Source: an uncultured Prevotella sp. (GTDB lineage Bacteria; Bacteroidota; Bacteroidia; Bacteroidales; Bacteroidaceae). Taken from it: a stretch of DNA of 64,000 nt. Below the pieces are notes generated by a model. The model did not search any database. It saw nothing but the letters and a program-made list of their open reading frames with translations, and was not told where the DNA came from. Made by a program: the position numbers and the translations under genes. Of this stretch, positions 1-9,136 are shown piece after piece (within the stretch, counting starts at the first letter, position 1; the number at the start of each line of letters is the position of its first letter). The stretch spans positions 1-64,000 of the forward strand of contig CALUEX010000002.1 in assembly GCA_944319815.1 (NCBI GenBank), given 5' to 3'.

Positions 1-4
1 ACAA

Positions 5-75
5 GGTACCTTGGCCGAGCGGTTAGGTAACGGTCTGCAAAACCGTGTAGAGCAGTTCGACTCTGCTAGGTACCT
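5..75 (+). tRNA. tRNA-Cys (GCA)
   Basis: A 71-nt cloverleaf. The acceptor arms are GGTACCT at 5-11 and AGGTACC at 68-74, followed by discriminator T75, the base expected for tRNA-Cys. The anticodon stem ACGGT/ACCGT (30-34/42-46) encloses loop CTGCAAA, so the anticodon is GCA at 37-39. CCA is not encoded. Its promoter lies before the window. Confidence 0.95.
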
Positions 76-82
76 CAATAAC

Positions 83-118
83 AACCGTGAAAGTTTTGAC
101 TTTCACGGTTTATTTTTA
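83..118 (+). terminator. Intrinsic terminator after tRNA-Cys
   Basis: A perfect 12-bp inverted repeat (83-94 with 99-110, loop TTTG) is followed by TATTTTTAT. It starts 8 nt after the tRNA end and fits a rho-independent terminator. Confidence 0.85.
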
Positions 119-575
119 TGCATAATCTCCAGTCCCCGATAGATGACCACATAATGAACTTTTTATGAAGCAACGATAAAAAATCATATTGCACATAGCA
201 ACGCCATTTATTATTAAGCAGCTGTCCAGCTATCAATAACATTTCATCCCCAATCCTATTTTTACCAATTAAAAGAACATTTCAAGACCGTAAGTTCTAT
301 AAGGGCTGTATTGAAAAATATTCAAGCCAACAAAAGCCAACAAAAGACCAGCCATTCGTCTCCGTTCATTATCACCAATCGTTAGGCATGAGACCTGACA
401 AATCAAAACATCGGTACGTACTGTATTGCATTGGACATTATCCAAACGCCTTATCCAAGACTCCAATACCAATAACGACCCAGGAAGAAAATGCCGCATA
501 TCTTCAATGTTTTCTTATATCAAACTCGTCTTTTTAGGAGTATTTTAAATTTTTATCAAAAAAAACGTTCAAAAG
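119..575. other. Gene-free stretch between the two tRNAs
   Basis: About 450 bases with no ORF that can be supported. The longest open frame is 76 codons on the minus strand (499-269). It has no recognisable domain and no clear ribosome binding site. No repeat of the families described elsewhere in the window is present. The stretch may hold a decayed gene. Confidence 0.5.
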
Positions 576-608
576 TTTGGTGGAATAAAAAAAAGTGCGT
601 AACTTTGC
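576..608 (+). promoter_or_regulatory. Promoter of tRNA-Arg
   Basis: TTTG at 576-579, a 20-nt spacer, then TAACTTTGC at 600-608. This matches the Bacteroidota sigma-70-type promoter (TTTG, about 19 nt, TAnnTTTG). The tRNA begins 18 nt downstream. Confidence 0.8.
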
Positions 609-625
609 ATCGCAATTAAGGGAAA

Positions 626-699
626 GGCCCCGTGGCTCAACTGAATAGAGCATCTGACTACGGATCAGAAGGTTACAGGTTTGAATCCTGTCGGGGTCA
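626..699 (+). tRNA. tRNA-Arg (ACG)
   Basis: A 74-nt cloverleaf. Acceptor GGCCCCG (626-632) pairs with CGGGGTC (692-698), including one G-U pair; the discriminator is A699. The anticodon stem TCTGA/TCAGA encloses loop CTACGGA, giving anticodon ACG (660-662), read as ICG after deamination. CCA is not encoded. Confidence 0.95.
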
Positions 700-702
700 C
701 TC

Positions 703-745
703 AAGCAACGTCAAGTGATAGCTCACTTGACGTTGCTTCATTATT
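703..745 (+). terminator. Intrinsic terminator after tRNA-Arg
   Basis: A perfect 16-bp inverted repeat (703-718 with 723-738) with a 4-nt loop, followed by the weakly T-rich sequence CATTATT. It starts 3 nt after the tRNA. Confidence 0.75.
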
Positions 746-862
746 AACCCAAATCATCTGCATCCTCACTTATCATTTTCATTCATAACATTCTAAATAT
801 AACCTAATCCTTCCACATCGTTTTATATACACTATCGGGCTTTATTCATCCCTGTAATAACC

Positions 863-914
863 ATAAAAAAGTTTGGAGGCGAAGAACTCTGAAAATCCTT
901 CACCTCCAAACTTT
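863..914 (-). terminator. Terminator of the fimbrial locus
   Basis: Arms at 868-883 and 899-914 (16 bp with one mismatch). On the minus strand the hairpin is followed by CTTTTTTATGG. It lies 15 nt beyond the stop codon of the giant type IX-secreted protein and so closes the minus-strand fimbrial unit. Confidence 0.8.
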
Positions 915-928
915 AAATAACACTTAAC

Positions 929-3900
929 TTAACGAACTATTATCTTTCTTGTAATTGTACAATCTGCGGTTGTGACCTTAACTATCACAACGCCACTATC
1001 AACATTATCTAATGTAATAGCTGTGCGTCCTGATGCAACGGTCTCATGTTTCAAGACTGCCCCACCAACCGAATATATCATAACGTCAAGCAACTCAGTA
1101 TCCGAAGCAACAACAACCTTTCCGCTTTCAACGGAATAAACGTTTACATCATTCCCGCCATCGGTCACGGTTTCCTCTATATCGGTCGTACCCTCGCCCG
1201 CCCTACGTGTGCGGATGAAGTAACGTCCGTGCGATTCGCCGTCGATTGTGAGCGTGTAGCCTTCAGTCAACGCCGTCTCCGTGTTGGTCTCAGCATCATA
1301 GAGCGTTGGCTCAAGTAGGGCGGCAACGCCCGTAAACGTAACCGTAGTAACGTCGTCATCATTGGCAAACAAGCCTAGAGGTATCAAGCGCAAGTCCTTT
1401 ATTTTGTTCACGCTCACCGCCGTATTGTCAGCCACGGTGTAAACTGCCAGTCTATTACCGTTACCAAGGATGTCTGTCATCAGCTCAGCATCCTCTACAC
1501 TTACATAGCCGTTGTCGGCCTGTGCGTCGTATGCCAAGGCTGCAGAGCTTGTCCGCTCGTCATTCTTCGCCGTAATGGTGAAGTTTGCCGTCGTTGTCGC
1601 CTCATCTGCTGTCATCGTCAGCTCGGCCATATCAGGCGTAAACTTAACCACTGGGTCTGCATTCGGCTTCAACTGTACGCAGAACGCCTTATACTGGCCT
1701 ACCAATCCATCCGTGCTTTCCGTCCAAGTCCATGCATCGCCGTTCTTTGTCGCCGTGCCGGCGGCATTGCCACTTACGTTGCTATCTATCCAGTATTTCG
1801 GTTCAAGAACGTTGCTATTTACCTCAATGAACTTCGACACATCAAGATTAGCCATGAACGGGTTACCAACTATTGCATACCTCATTGTCCCTTGGTCGTC
1901 AGTCCTCTCGGCGATGTTCGTCAACGTTATGCCTTCAACATCTTCGTCAATCTTGATATATTCGTTTTCAGTTACATCATTTATTGTACCATCGCCTGTC
2001 ACGTCATTCACGCGCTTCAGTATCCCGTCGGTTACTAACCTGCCGGGGTTCGTGCGAGTGATTGTACCTGACGAGTAATCATAACTAGTGTCGGCTTTCG
2101 GGAAACGGAACGTAAGCGTCTCGAATGTCTGCGTTTTGTCACTGGCATTTATCCCTGCCGTCCTTACTGAATAACCATTACCGCTGGTGTAAGGCACAGA
2201 AGTATCATTGAACAACGAACTCCACGTCGTAGTGAACGATACGGGGACATTATTATTGTCTGTAGAACTTCCGCTGGCATTCTCCACTACCGATGCACCA
2301 GTGCCCCATGTGCGCTGGGTAACAAACGGCTTCAAGCGATTATAATCTGCCGTGAAGGTGATGTCGGTGAAATACTCCGTGTCCTGCACTCCGCTTTGCT
2401 TGGTGTACCAGTCGCCTGAAACTACGCCTTGCAACGGCGAGGATACGAGCGTCCACTCCCCTGCCGGCACGTCCATATCAATCCATGCCTTATTGTAAAG
2501 CAGGTATTCAGGCCGCAGCATCTCTGCCCCTGGTTCGAAATGAATTTCGTCGCAGAGGTTCACACGATACAACTCCGTCGTAATGTTGCCCATGGTCTCC
2601 TTTCCGGGTTCATTGCCGAATGCCATGAGGTCATACTGTATATTGAGCGTCGGCTTCTGCTTCGGCAGGTCGGGCGAATCCGTCTGGTCGTTCGGGTCGC
2701 CGAGTTCCCATGAATTCTTGTTGTATCCTGCACGGTAGAGCTTCACCTTACTGTCTTTCGGCATAATTACCTTAGTGAACAGCATCGGCACAAAGCCTTC
2801 GGTGTTGTTATATACCGTCCCATCATACAGGTTCTCGTCGCCACCCTCAGGCGCAGTGGCCATCTTCAAGTCAGTTGAGCTTACGCGCTTCCAGTTGTCG
2901 TCATTGTTCCAGTTACCTTCTCCGTCGGCCGAACCTTCCCACTTAACGTATTCAGGCACAACCTTTACGGGCAGGATGAAGTGGCCGGGACACGGACCTT
3001 CAAGGGCGTTGCCGTCGCTGCCCACTTCCTCGAAGTGTACGGCGAAGTTGTAGGTGTAGCCTTCCTTCGGCTCGAACTTGAAAGTCAGCTTGTTGCCGTC
3101 TTCGTCGGTCAGCTCGGTCGGCGTTTCCGTCGTAAGGTCAAACTGCAACGTCATCATATTGTCATCCTCGGCTGTTGTTCCTTGTTGGTACAAAACCGCC
3201 GCGAATGACTTGATTTCTCCTGCCGGCAAGCTATACTGGTCGAAGGCTGCACCGTCCCTGAAGAACTGGGCATAAGCTGGGTCGTCAGTGCTTACGAGGT
3301 AAATGTGCTTGTCCTCGTCCAACGTCTGTGCTAATCCTGTAGCTCCAGCAGCTCCGCTATACTGCGCGTCGCGCAGGTTTATGCGCAACGAGTTGTCAGC
3401 TGCGTTATACGTAGCGTCATTGCTTACACTCCTTAACTGGGCAAGGCCTATGCGCAGACTGGGGTCGAGGTTCTGGTAGTCCTCCTCGTCACCAACGTTC
3501 ATGCCGGGATAGTTAATCCAGTTGAAGCCAGGCTTCACCGTCGGTGCGGCATCGTCAACGGCGAGCGTCAGCGGAATGTAGTCCCAACATACGCTCACGG
3601 GGTTGCCGCTTTCGTCTTTAACCTCCGTCTTTATCGGTTGGGCAATAAGGTTCAGCTCGTCTGCAAGCATCGTTATGTTGATTGACTTAGAGTGCAGTAC
3701 TAACGGGTGCGGATGCTGCCCATTGGCTGCGCCCACGGCTTCCTCTGCATAATACCTTACCACTCTTAGGGCATTTTCAAGCTCCGTATTCCCTGCAGCG
3801 TCATATATCATCTGGTCTGTCACTTCCCCTGCTTCTGGGTAAGTCTCGCGGAACAGAGCCAAAGCCGTCTGCAACGTCATGCCGTATGTGGCGTCCGTTA

Positions 3901-6900
3901 TATAGCTGCTCTCCGTACCGAAGTACCAGTCAAAATAAACATCTGCTACGCTGGGGTCTAATGGTTCATATACCTTTTGGCCATCTTCGTTAGTTTCGCC
4001 CGTAGGCACACGCAGCTCGGCCGTGAAATTGTACGTTTCATTCTCGCATCGCGTCAGCGTCGGGTCAACAATCTCGCCATTTATTCTGAGCATATTGCGC
4101 GGCGTCACGGTGAACTGTCCTTTTATGGCGCACACGTCATTGAAGCCATCGAACATCTCCCAACCGGTTGCCGGTGTTCCAGTACTTCCGTCACCTCCGT
4201 CGCCGTCACCTGAAGTCACAGCATCAGGGTTGGCCACCAATATATAATATGTATGGTTTGGCTCAACGTCGGCATAGAAGTCCGTCGTCAGGCTGTTGCC
4301 TGTGTCTGTAGTCCGACCGTAGAAGTTGTAATTGCCATCAGCATCCTGCACGGGCAGACTGTTGTCATACATCGTGTTCTCACTGAACCTATTGCTGAAA
4401 TCGAGCATTATGTTGTCCATGGCTGTGCCGCCTTCCTCCGTAATGTAGATGCTTGCCTTGGCAGCCTCCAATGCTTCTTGGATTTGCGTTGACGTTGGCT
4501 CACCGTCCTCCTCGCCCACAGCTTCGGCAATCTCGGCGTCATAAATGTCTCGGTCTATCAAGCATAAAACAACCCTGCTCTTTTGTGATGCCGTAGCAGC
4601 ATCTTCATCTGATATTGCAGAAGAACCGACACGTGACAACAGCCGCTCATAATCGAAGTCAACGTTAAATCTCGTGCGTTCACTGTCATCATCTCCACCG
4701 TTAGCACAACTTGTAGTCAACTGTGTAACGTCCGGATTGACGGGAGCGATATAAACCCGGATGTCGTCAATGTAAATATCGCCACCGTTCGTCGATGAAC
4801 TGTTATTGTCTATCTGCAAGGCATAGCTATCAAAATCGTGGTCGGTTTGGTTGATGAAAGAAAAATATGCTTGCATCCACTCATTGTTGGCCGACGTGGC
4901 GTTATTCGTACCACTCGCGTTAAATCCTGGCAGGTTTACATTCCCGTCGTTATAGTACGTCGTCGGGATTTGTCCCGTTTGGTATCTGTAAATCGGGGTG
5001 TACGTCTTTGTGCCATCGTCCCCATTGGTAACACCCATTATTGTAAACAATGCTGCGGCGTTATTGCGGTCTGTACCGCCACGTGCACTCTTCACCCAAG
5101 CTGTAACAAACAGCTCCGTACCTATACAAAGGTTCTCCGTGAACGGCAAACGGGCAATTATGCCGGGACGGTCTGACACGTCGGCAAACAGGTGGTAATC
5201 ACTTTGGGTGCCGCTGCTGTTCAGGCGAGTTGCATCGTCCGGTTTACTGAACACCGTCTTACTACTCCATGTGCCACACTCAAGATAATTGTTCATTATT
5301 GCATAATACCCCCATTCAGGCCTGTCGTTGTTGTTACCCGTATAGTCAGGACCTCCGTCAAAGAAGCCGTAGCTGCTTGACGACCATGCCAACGGGAACG
5401 TATAGTAACCGTCGCGACTATATTGAAGTCTGTCCATAACGGACGTGCCGTAGTCGAAGTTCAACTCTACCAACGGTCTCTGATATGTCGCATTAAGCTC
5501 ATTAGGTGTACGGTAAGACAGTGTTTCCCAGCCAGTAGCTGCCGCTACGTCATCGTCCGTCATTGCATCAAGCTCCGCAACCTGCGACTGCGACAAGAGC
5601 CTGTCAGCCTCTACAAACGTCAGGTTGAACCGTGCCACCTCTGTGTCGCCGTTTTTTACAACAATAGTTGCTCCAGGCTGACCTGTGGTCACGGAATTAA
5701 CTGACATTGTATTGTCAGGATTTGTTTTCGGATACGTAAAATGTATAACACGCGACTCGCCAATAAGGGGAAGATAATCACCGGGTCCCATTGTATACAA
5801 CGAATAATGGGGATAATGGTTGCCATCGTGTTCAAAATCAGAATAGCCGTCATCACCCTCACTTGGTATCGGCAAGTAATTGTTGCCATCAAACCAGTAG
5901 TCGCCGTCTGCATCTTCAAGATAGAATGTATTTCCGCCTTCATCGTTGCAAAGCGTGATACCAGCGGTATTGTCTTCAAGCGTCACTTTCAAGGGATTAT
6001 CTACTGTGACAGGATTTCCATCAGCTACATAAGAACGGGCATCGCGCTGCAATGCAACCATCTCCTCCGTCATATTCGGTATTCGGGTGGCTGGCATCGT
6101 GATGTCCATCTCCTCTTTTTGGGTTTTAGTGTCAGCGTCTACGGCTATAATATGGTAGATAAAGCGGTGGCCCAATGTTGGTTCGTAAACATCGCCAACC
6201 AACTGGCCACGCTCGTCAACATTCAAGAAGCTGGAAGACGTGTTACGTGAAAAACTACTTGTATAATCGGTGTAGCCAGAAACGTCACACGCTACCACAA
6301 ACTCATTTTCAGTCTCATCGGCAGGAAAATAAAAATCCATCGCATACAATGGGTTTTCGCTTAACGGACTGCCTATGTATCCATTTGCGAACCGATAACC
6401 CGTTCCATTATCCGGGACGTTACCGGCGTGATTATTATTTCGCCTAATCTCCGGAGGCGTAAGCAAGTCTTGCACGTCGCCATCACCAGTGCTCCCTGTC
6501 GCGAAAGTTCCACCCGTATTATAGTTATACCACCGCTGGTAAGACCTGTTATTTGCCGTACCGTTAAGCCAGTCAGGCAAACGAAGCCTCGTTGTTGAAC
6601 CTTTTACGACATAAATAGTTTCAACAAGTGTATGGGTGTTCTGTAACTGAACGTTAACTCCGTTCTCGGATGCATCTATCATCTTCGGCTCTTCCTCTCC
6701 ACTGACGTCGAATGTTCCCAAAAGATTATAACCGTTAGCCAGCGTGTACCACTTTGCCTCCTTGTGCTTAACAGGTATATTCGAGCATTCTATTAATGCC
6801 GTAGGAAATTCACTACCTGAAGATAAGTTAAATTCAATTTCAGATATACGAGAGTTGTAACCGCCGTCCGCATCATCGTCAGTTGTTCCCTTTACCTCTA

Positions 6901-7399
6901 TTTTTATATAACGGTTTATTATTTCACTGCTTTTAGTAAATGCAAAAGTTCCATCAGACAATGCTTCTTGAATATTTTCTTGAGAAAATATAGCATCTCC
7001 CCACTCGGTTGTCGCACCATCAAGCAATGTTGATGAAGTATATACGTAAATTTGTTTCGGTTGTCTTTGGCCGCTACTATTGGTCGGAATGGTAAATGTT
7101 ATTGACTCAACCTTATCAGCTACATCATCACCCAAGTCAAGAACAACCCAAGCACTATTGCTATCGTCATTTAATTGGTTCATTTGCCAATAGGTGTCTG
7201 TTTTCCCGTCAAAAGCATTCTCTGCGTGGTTGTTTGATGATGTACTTCGATAGTCTTCATAGCCCAAGATTAAAGGATAGTGAAGGGTCTCGATTTCACC
7301 AATATACTTGTTCCCCGTAACTCCTTGTCCCCAGCCGGCAATGGTTGTCATGAGGGCGAGGCAGGTGAGAATGATTAGTTTATAGAAGTTAGCACTCAT
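929..7399 (-). CDS. Giant type IX-secreted, discoidin-domain surface protein of the fimbrial locus
   Basis: A 2156-residue predicted surface adhesin or fimbrial accessory protein. I start it at ATG 7399, where a hydrophobic signal peptide begins (MSANFYKLIILTCLAL). The frame stays open to 7645, but a TAACCTTTGC promoter lies inside that extension (7425-7434) and the extension runs through a repeat element. Residues about 40-185 resemble an F5/8 type C (discoidin) domain, with NAFDGKTDTYW and a later RYIKIEV strand. The middle is acidic and Asn/Asp/Thr-rich, with no family I can name. The last ~70 residues form a type IX sorting domain of the VNVYSVESGKVVV...ITRKIIVR type. Being last in an Mfa-like gene cluster suggests a role like Mfa5 of Porphyromonas gingivalis, which also uses type IX secretion. 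That role is inferred; I do not see a von Willebrand A domain. Confidence 0.75.
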   Translation of the reverse strand: MSANFYKLIILTCLALMTTIAGWGQGVTGNKYIGEIETLHYPLILGYEDYRSTSSNNHAENAFDGKTDTYWQMNQLNDDSNSAWVVLDLGDDVADKVESITFTIPTNSSGQRQPKQIYVYTSSTLLDGATTEWGDAIFSQENIQEALSDGTFAFTKSSEIINRYIKIEVKGTTDDDADGGYNSRISEIEFNLSSGSEFPTALIECSNIPVKHKEAKWYTLANGYNLLGTFDVSGEEEPKMIDASENGVNVQLQNTHTLVETIYVVKGSTTRLRLPDWLNGTANNRSYQRWYNYNTGGTFATGSTGDGDVQDLLTPPEIRRNNNHAGNVPDNGTGYRFANGYIGSPLSENPLYAMDFYFPADETENEFVVACDVSGYTDYTSSFSRNTSSSFLNVDERGQLVGDVYEPTLGHRFIYHIIAVDADTKTQKEEMDITMPATRIPNMTEEMVALQRDARSYVADGNPVTVDNPLKVTLEDNTAGITLCNDEGGNTFYLEDADGDYWFDGNNYLPIPSEGDDGYSDFEHDGNHYPHYSLYTMGPGDYLPLIGESRVIHFTYPKTNPDNTMSVNSVTTGQPGATIVVKNGDTEVARFNLTFVEADRLLSQSQVAELDAMTDDDVAAATGWETLSYRTPNELNATYQRPLVELNFDYGTSVMDRLQYSRDGYYTFPLAWSSSSYGFFDGGPDYTGNNNDRPEWGYYAIMNNYLECGTWSSKTVFSKPDDATRLNSSGTQSDYHLFADVSDRPGIIARLPFTENLCIGTELFVTAWVKSARGGTDRNNAAALFTIMGVTNGDDGTKTYTPIYRYQTGQIPTTYYNDGNVNLPGFNASGTNNATSANNEWMQAYFSFINQTDHDFDSYALQIDNNSSSTNGGDIYIDDIRVYIAPVNPDVTQLTTSCANGGDDDSERTRFNVDFDYERLLSRVGSSAISDEDAATASQKSRVVLCLIDRDIYDAEIAEAVGEEDGEPTSTQIQEALEAAKASIYITEEGGTAMDNIMLDFSNRFSENTMYDNSLPVQDADGNYNFYGRTTDTGNSLTTDFYADVEPNHTYYILVANPDAVTSGDGDGGDGSTGTPATGWEMFDGFNDVCAIKGQFTVTPRNMLRINGEIVDPTLTRCENETYNFTAELRVPTGETNEDGQKVYEPLDPSVADVYFDWYFGTESSYITDATYGMTLQTALALFRETYPEAGEVTDQMIYDAAGNTELENALRVVRYYAEEAVGAANGQHPHPLVLHSKSINITMLADELNLIAQPIKTEVKDESGNPVSVCWDYIPLTLAVDDAAPTVKPGFNWINYPGMNVGDEEDYQNLDPSLRIGLAQLRSVSNDATYNAADNSLRINLRDAQYSGAAGATGLAQTLDEDKHIYLVSTDDPAYAQFFRDGAAFDQYSLPAGEIKSFAAVLYQQGTTAEDDNMMTLQFDLTTETPTELTDEDGNKLTFKFEPKEGYTYNFAVHFEEVGSDGNALEGPCPGHFILPVKVVPEYVKWEGSADGEGNWNNDDNWKRVSSTDLKMATAPEGGDENLYDGTVYNNTEGFVPMLFTKVIMPKDSKVKLYRAGYNKNSWELGDPNDQTDSPDLPKQKPTLNIQYDLMAFGNEPGKETMGNITTELYRVNLCDEIHFEPGAEMLRPEYLLYNKAWIDMDVPAGEWTLVSSPLQGVVSGDWYTKQSGVQDTEYFTDITFTADYNRLKPFVTQRTWGTGASVVENASGSSTDNNNVPVSFTTTWSSLFNDTSVPYTSGNGYSVRTAGINASDKTQTFETLTFRFPKADTSYDYSSGTITRTNPGRLVTDGILKRVNDVTGDGTINDVTENEYIKIDEDVEGITLTNIAERTDDQGTMRYAIVGNPFMANLDVSKFIEVNSNVLEPKYWIDSNVSGNAAGTATKNGDAWTWTESTDGLVGQYKAFCVQLKPNADPVVKFTPDMAELTMTADEATTTANFTITAKNDERTSSAALAYDAQADNGYVSVEDAELMTDILGNGNRLAVYTVADNTAVSVNKIKDLRLIPLGLFANDDDVTTVTFTGVAALLEPTLYDAETNTETALTEGYTLTIDGESHGRYFIRTRRAGEGTTDIEETVTDGGNDVNVYSVESGKVVVASDTELLDVMIYSVGGAVLKHETVASGRTAITLDNVDSGVVIVKVTTADCTITRKIIVR

Positions 7400-7424
7400 T
7401 AGCGGAATTATTTTGTGTTGCAGG

Positions 7425-7434
7425 GCAAAGGTTA
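7425..7434 (-). promoter_or_regulatory. -7 element of the giant surface protein gene
   Basis: On the minus strand this reads TAACCTTTGC, a perfect TAnnTTTG-type -7 box, 25 nt before ATG 7399. No convincing -33 TTG is seen. It lies inside the upstream extension of the reading frame and therefore argues for the shorter protein. Confidence 0.6.
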
Positions 7435-7461
7435 CGTTTTTTAATGGCGTTCGTCCAGCCT

Positions 7462-7524
7462 GTGAAACACGGCTTTTCGCCTCGTGAAAGACGACTTTTT
7501 GCATCATGGAAAGATGCCTTTTGC
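7462..7524. repeat. 22-bp-period repeat, copy A (3 units)
   Basis: Three degenerate units begin at 7462, 7484 and 7506, exactly 22 bp apart. Each has the form G-N-G/A-AAA-N-R-YG-N-C-TTTT-G/C; the third contains GAAAGATGCCTTTTGC. The block sits between the pilin-like gene ending at 7675 and the promoter of the giant gene. It belongs to the seven-member family described under findings. Confidence 0.65.
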
Positions 7525-7674
7525 AAACTTGTCGGACGCAAGTTGAAACCGTAAGTAAAAGCCTCCGAAATGCAACAAACCGTAAGAGTGAGCTACAATG
7601 AGGCATAAATAAATCCGCCAACGGGGAGTTAGTTATATTTTTCATGATTGCTTTCCTCTTAAATTATTCTTAAC

Positions 7675-9120
7675 TTATTTATTTATAACCATATTGAGAG
7701 TTTCAGGTTGCAGATAGCTGGCCACAGCAGACCGCGTTCCAAGTATTTGGTCGAGCCAATCGGCTTCGATGAACGGGATGTGCGAGATGTTCACCGTGTA
7801 ATGGCGGCTGTGTGTGCTCCACGTAACGTCCAAGTCGAGCGTGTATGTTCCGCCGCTTTCACCTGAGCCAAGGCCGAGGGCTGGAATTGCTCCAGCTATA
7901 TGCGCTCCCGTTACTTGGTCTGTCTGGTCGTTGTTATCATCATACAATGTGAAACCTTCAGGCGTACCATCAGTTTCAGCCCAAGCGTATGTAAAAGTGT
8001 TTCCGCCTTGGTCGCCCGTCATTTCGGCATCAAGATAAAACTCCATGCCGTCCGGAATGCTTACGTTAAACTCGTCTTCTCCACTGTTACTTACCGCTAC
8101 GGGTACACGCGCACCGATGGCGTTGAAGTAGAAACCGGCAGTAAGCTGTAAGTCGAGTTGGTTGATGTTAAGCGTAAGCGGATAGATGCAGTTGCGCGGT
8201 ATGTTGTCACGTGATGTCGTGGCCGTGTACGTAGGGGCGCCCGGCTCATCGGTAGTCACAGTGACGTCCAACGGGTTGGCGGCAGGCGACTCGTTAACGT
8301 AGAAATCATCCATCATGTAAACATCGTTATCCTCGGTCAGAACCGGGGATGTAAATGTCTCCTCACATTTATTGACCGCACCTATGACTGTTGCGCTGTT
8401 CATAAGCGGAACTTTATCAACCCACCCCCCTATAGTAAGGTTCGTGACAGTCACGTTTGACTCCTTCTTAATCCCAAGACGAATTTTGCTGACAAGGCGG
8501 TCGAGACCAACCTCGATTACGGGCGAAGCCAGCGAGGTTATATCATAGCTTGCACTCATCGGGATGAAGTGACCATTGTTAAAATCGAGCTTGCCCGCAG
8601 GGTCGTCAAGCATAATGTCGTTGAGCGTTGATGCCGTGAGCGTTCCACCTTTATCTATGCTTGCCACGCTGCTGCTCCACGCTGAAGCGTAAGTGCCTGA
8701 CATATTGGCGAAGGCGTAGACCGTATAGGGAGTACCATCTGTCAGTTCTATTGGTTCTGACGTATATGACGTGAGGTTACCATTTGCAGCAGCACCTCCC
8801 AATTTCGCAGCATTCAAGTGTGAAGCATAGACGACGTTGGCGGACGTAGCCGACGAAACGATGAAGATGTCAAGCGAATTGATATATTCACCATCCGTGC
8901 CGCGCTCATTGTATATTATATCGCCTTCTGCCGGAGAGAAGCGCGTGCCTGCAACCTCGTCCGGGTCTTTAGCCGTAATTTGCAGCCTGACGGTCTTCAC
9001 GTCGCCAACGGCTTCAGCGCAGTCGTCATAGTCGCCGTCGAAAGAGCACGATGCCAACGCAAGCGGCAAGGCCAGCGCAAGGAACGCGCCCTTGAGTGTG
9101 CAATAATATGTATGTTTCAT
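7675..9120 (-). CDS. Pilin-like lipoprotein of the fimbrial locus (minor fimbrial subunit)
   Basis: 481 residues with a lipoprotein signal peptide ending ALASC (Cys25). Thirty-five residues later comes AGTR (Arg60), the position where type V pilins are cut by an Arg-specific protease before donor-strand assembly. The following pattern (YINSLDIFIVSS, then GTPYTVYAFANMSG) is that of the Mfa/FimA-like fimbrillin superfamily. It starts 16 nt after the stop of the preceding pilin gene, so the two are co-transcribed. By position it corresponds to an Mfa3/Mfa4-type minor or tip subunit. Which subunit it is cannot be settled from sequence alone. Confidence 0.7.
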   Translation of the reverse strand: MKHTYYCTLKGAFLALALPLALASCSFDGDYDDCAEAVGDVKTVRLQITAKDPDEVAGTRFSPAEGDIIYNERGTDGEYINSLDIFIVSSATSANVVYASHLNAAKLGGAAANGNLTSYTSEPIELTDGTPYTVYAFANMSGTYASAWSSSVASIDKGGTLTASTLNDIMLDDPAGKLDFNNGHFIPMSASYDITSLASPVIEVGLDRLVSKIRLGIKKESNVTVTNLTIGGWVDKVPLMNSATVIGAVNKCEETFTSPVLTEDNDVYMMDDFYVNESPAANPLDVTVTTDEPGAPTYTATTSRDNIPRNCIYPLTLNINQLDLQLTAGFYFNAIGARVPVAVSNSGEDEFNVSIPDGMEFYLDAEMTGDQGGNTFTYAWAETDGTPEGFTLYDDNNDQTDQVTGAHIAGAIPALGLGSGESGGTYTLDLDVTWSTHSRHYTVNISHIPFIEADWLDQILGTRSAVASYLQPETLNMVINK

Positions 9121-9136
9121 GTTCGCAAGATTTTCA

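Noticed and set aside
269-499. 76-codon open frame on the minus strand between the two tRNAs
   Set aside because: No domain, no clear ribosome binding site or promoter, and a composition like the surrounding non-coding DNA. It may be a relic but I cannot support a gene.
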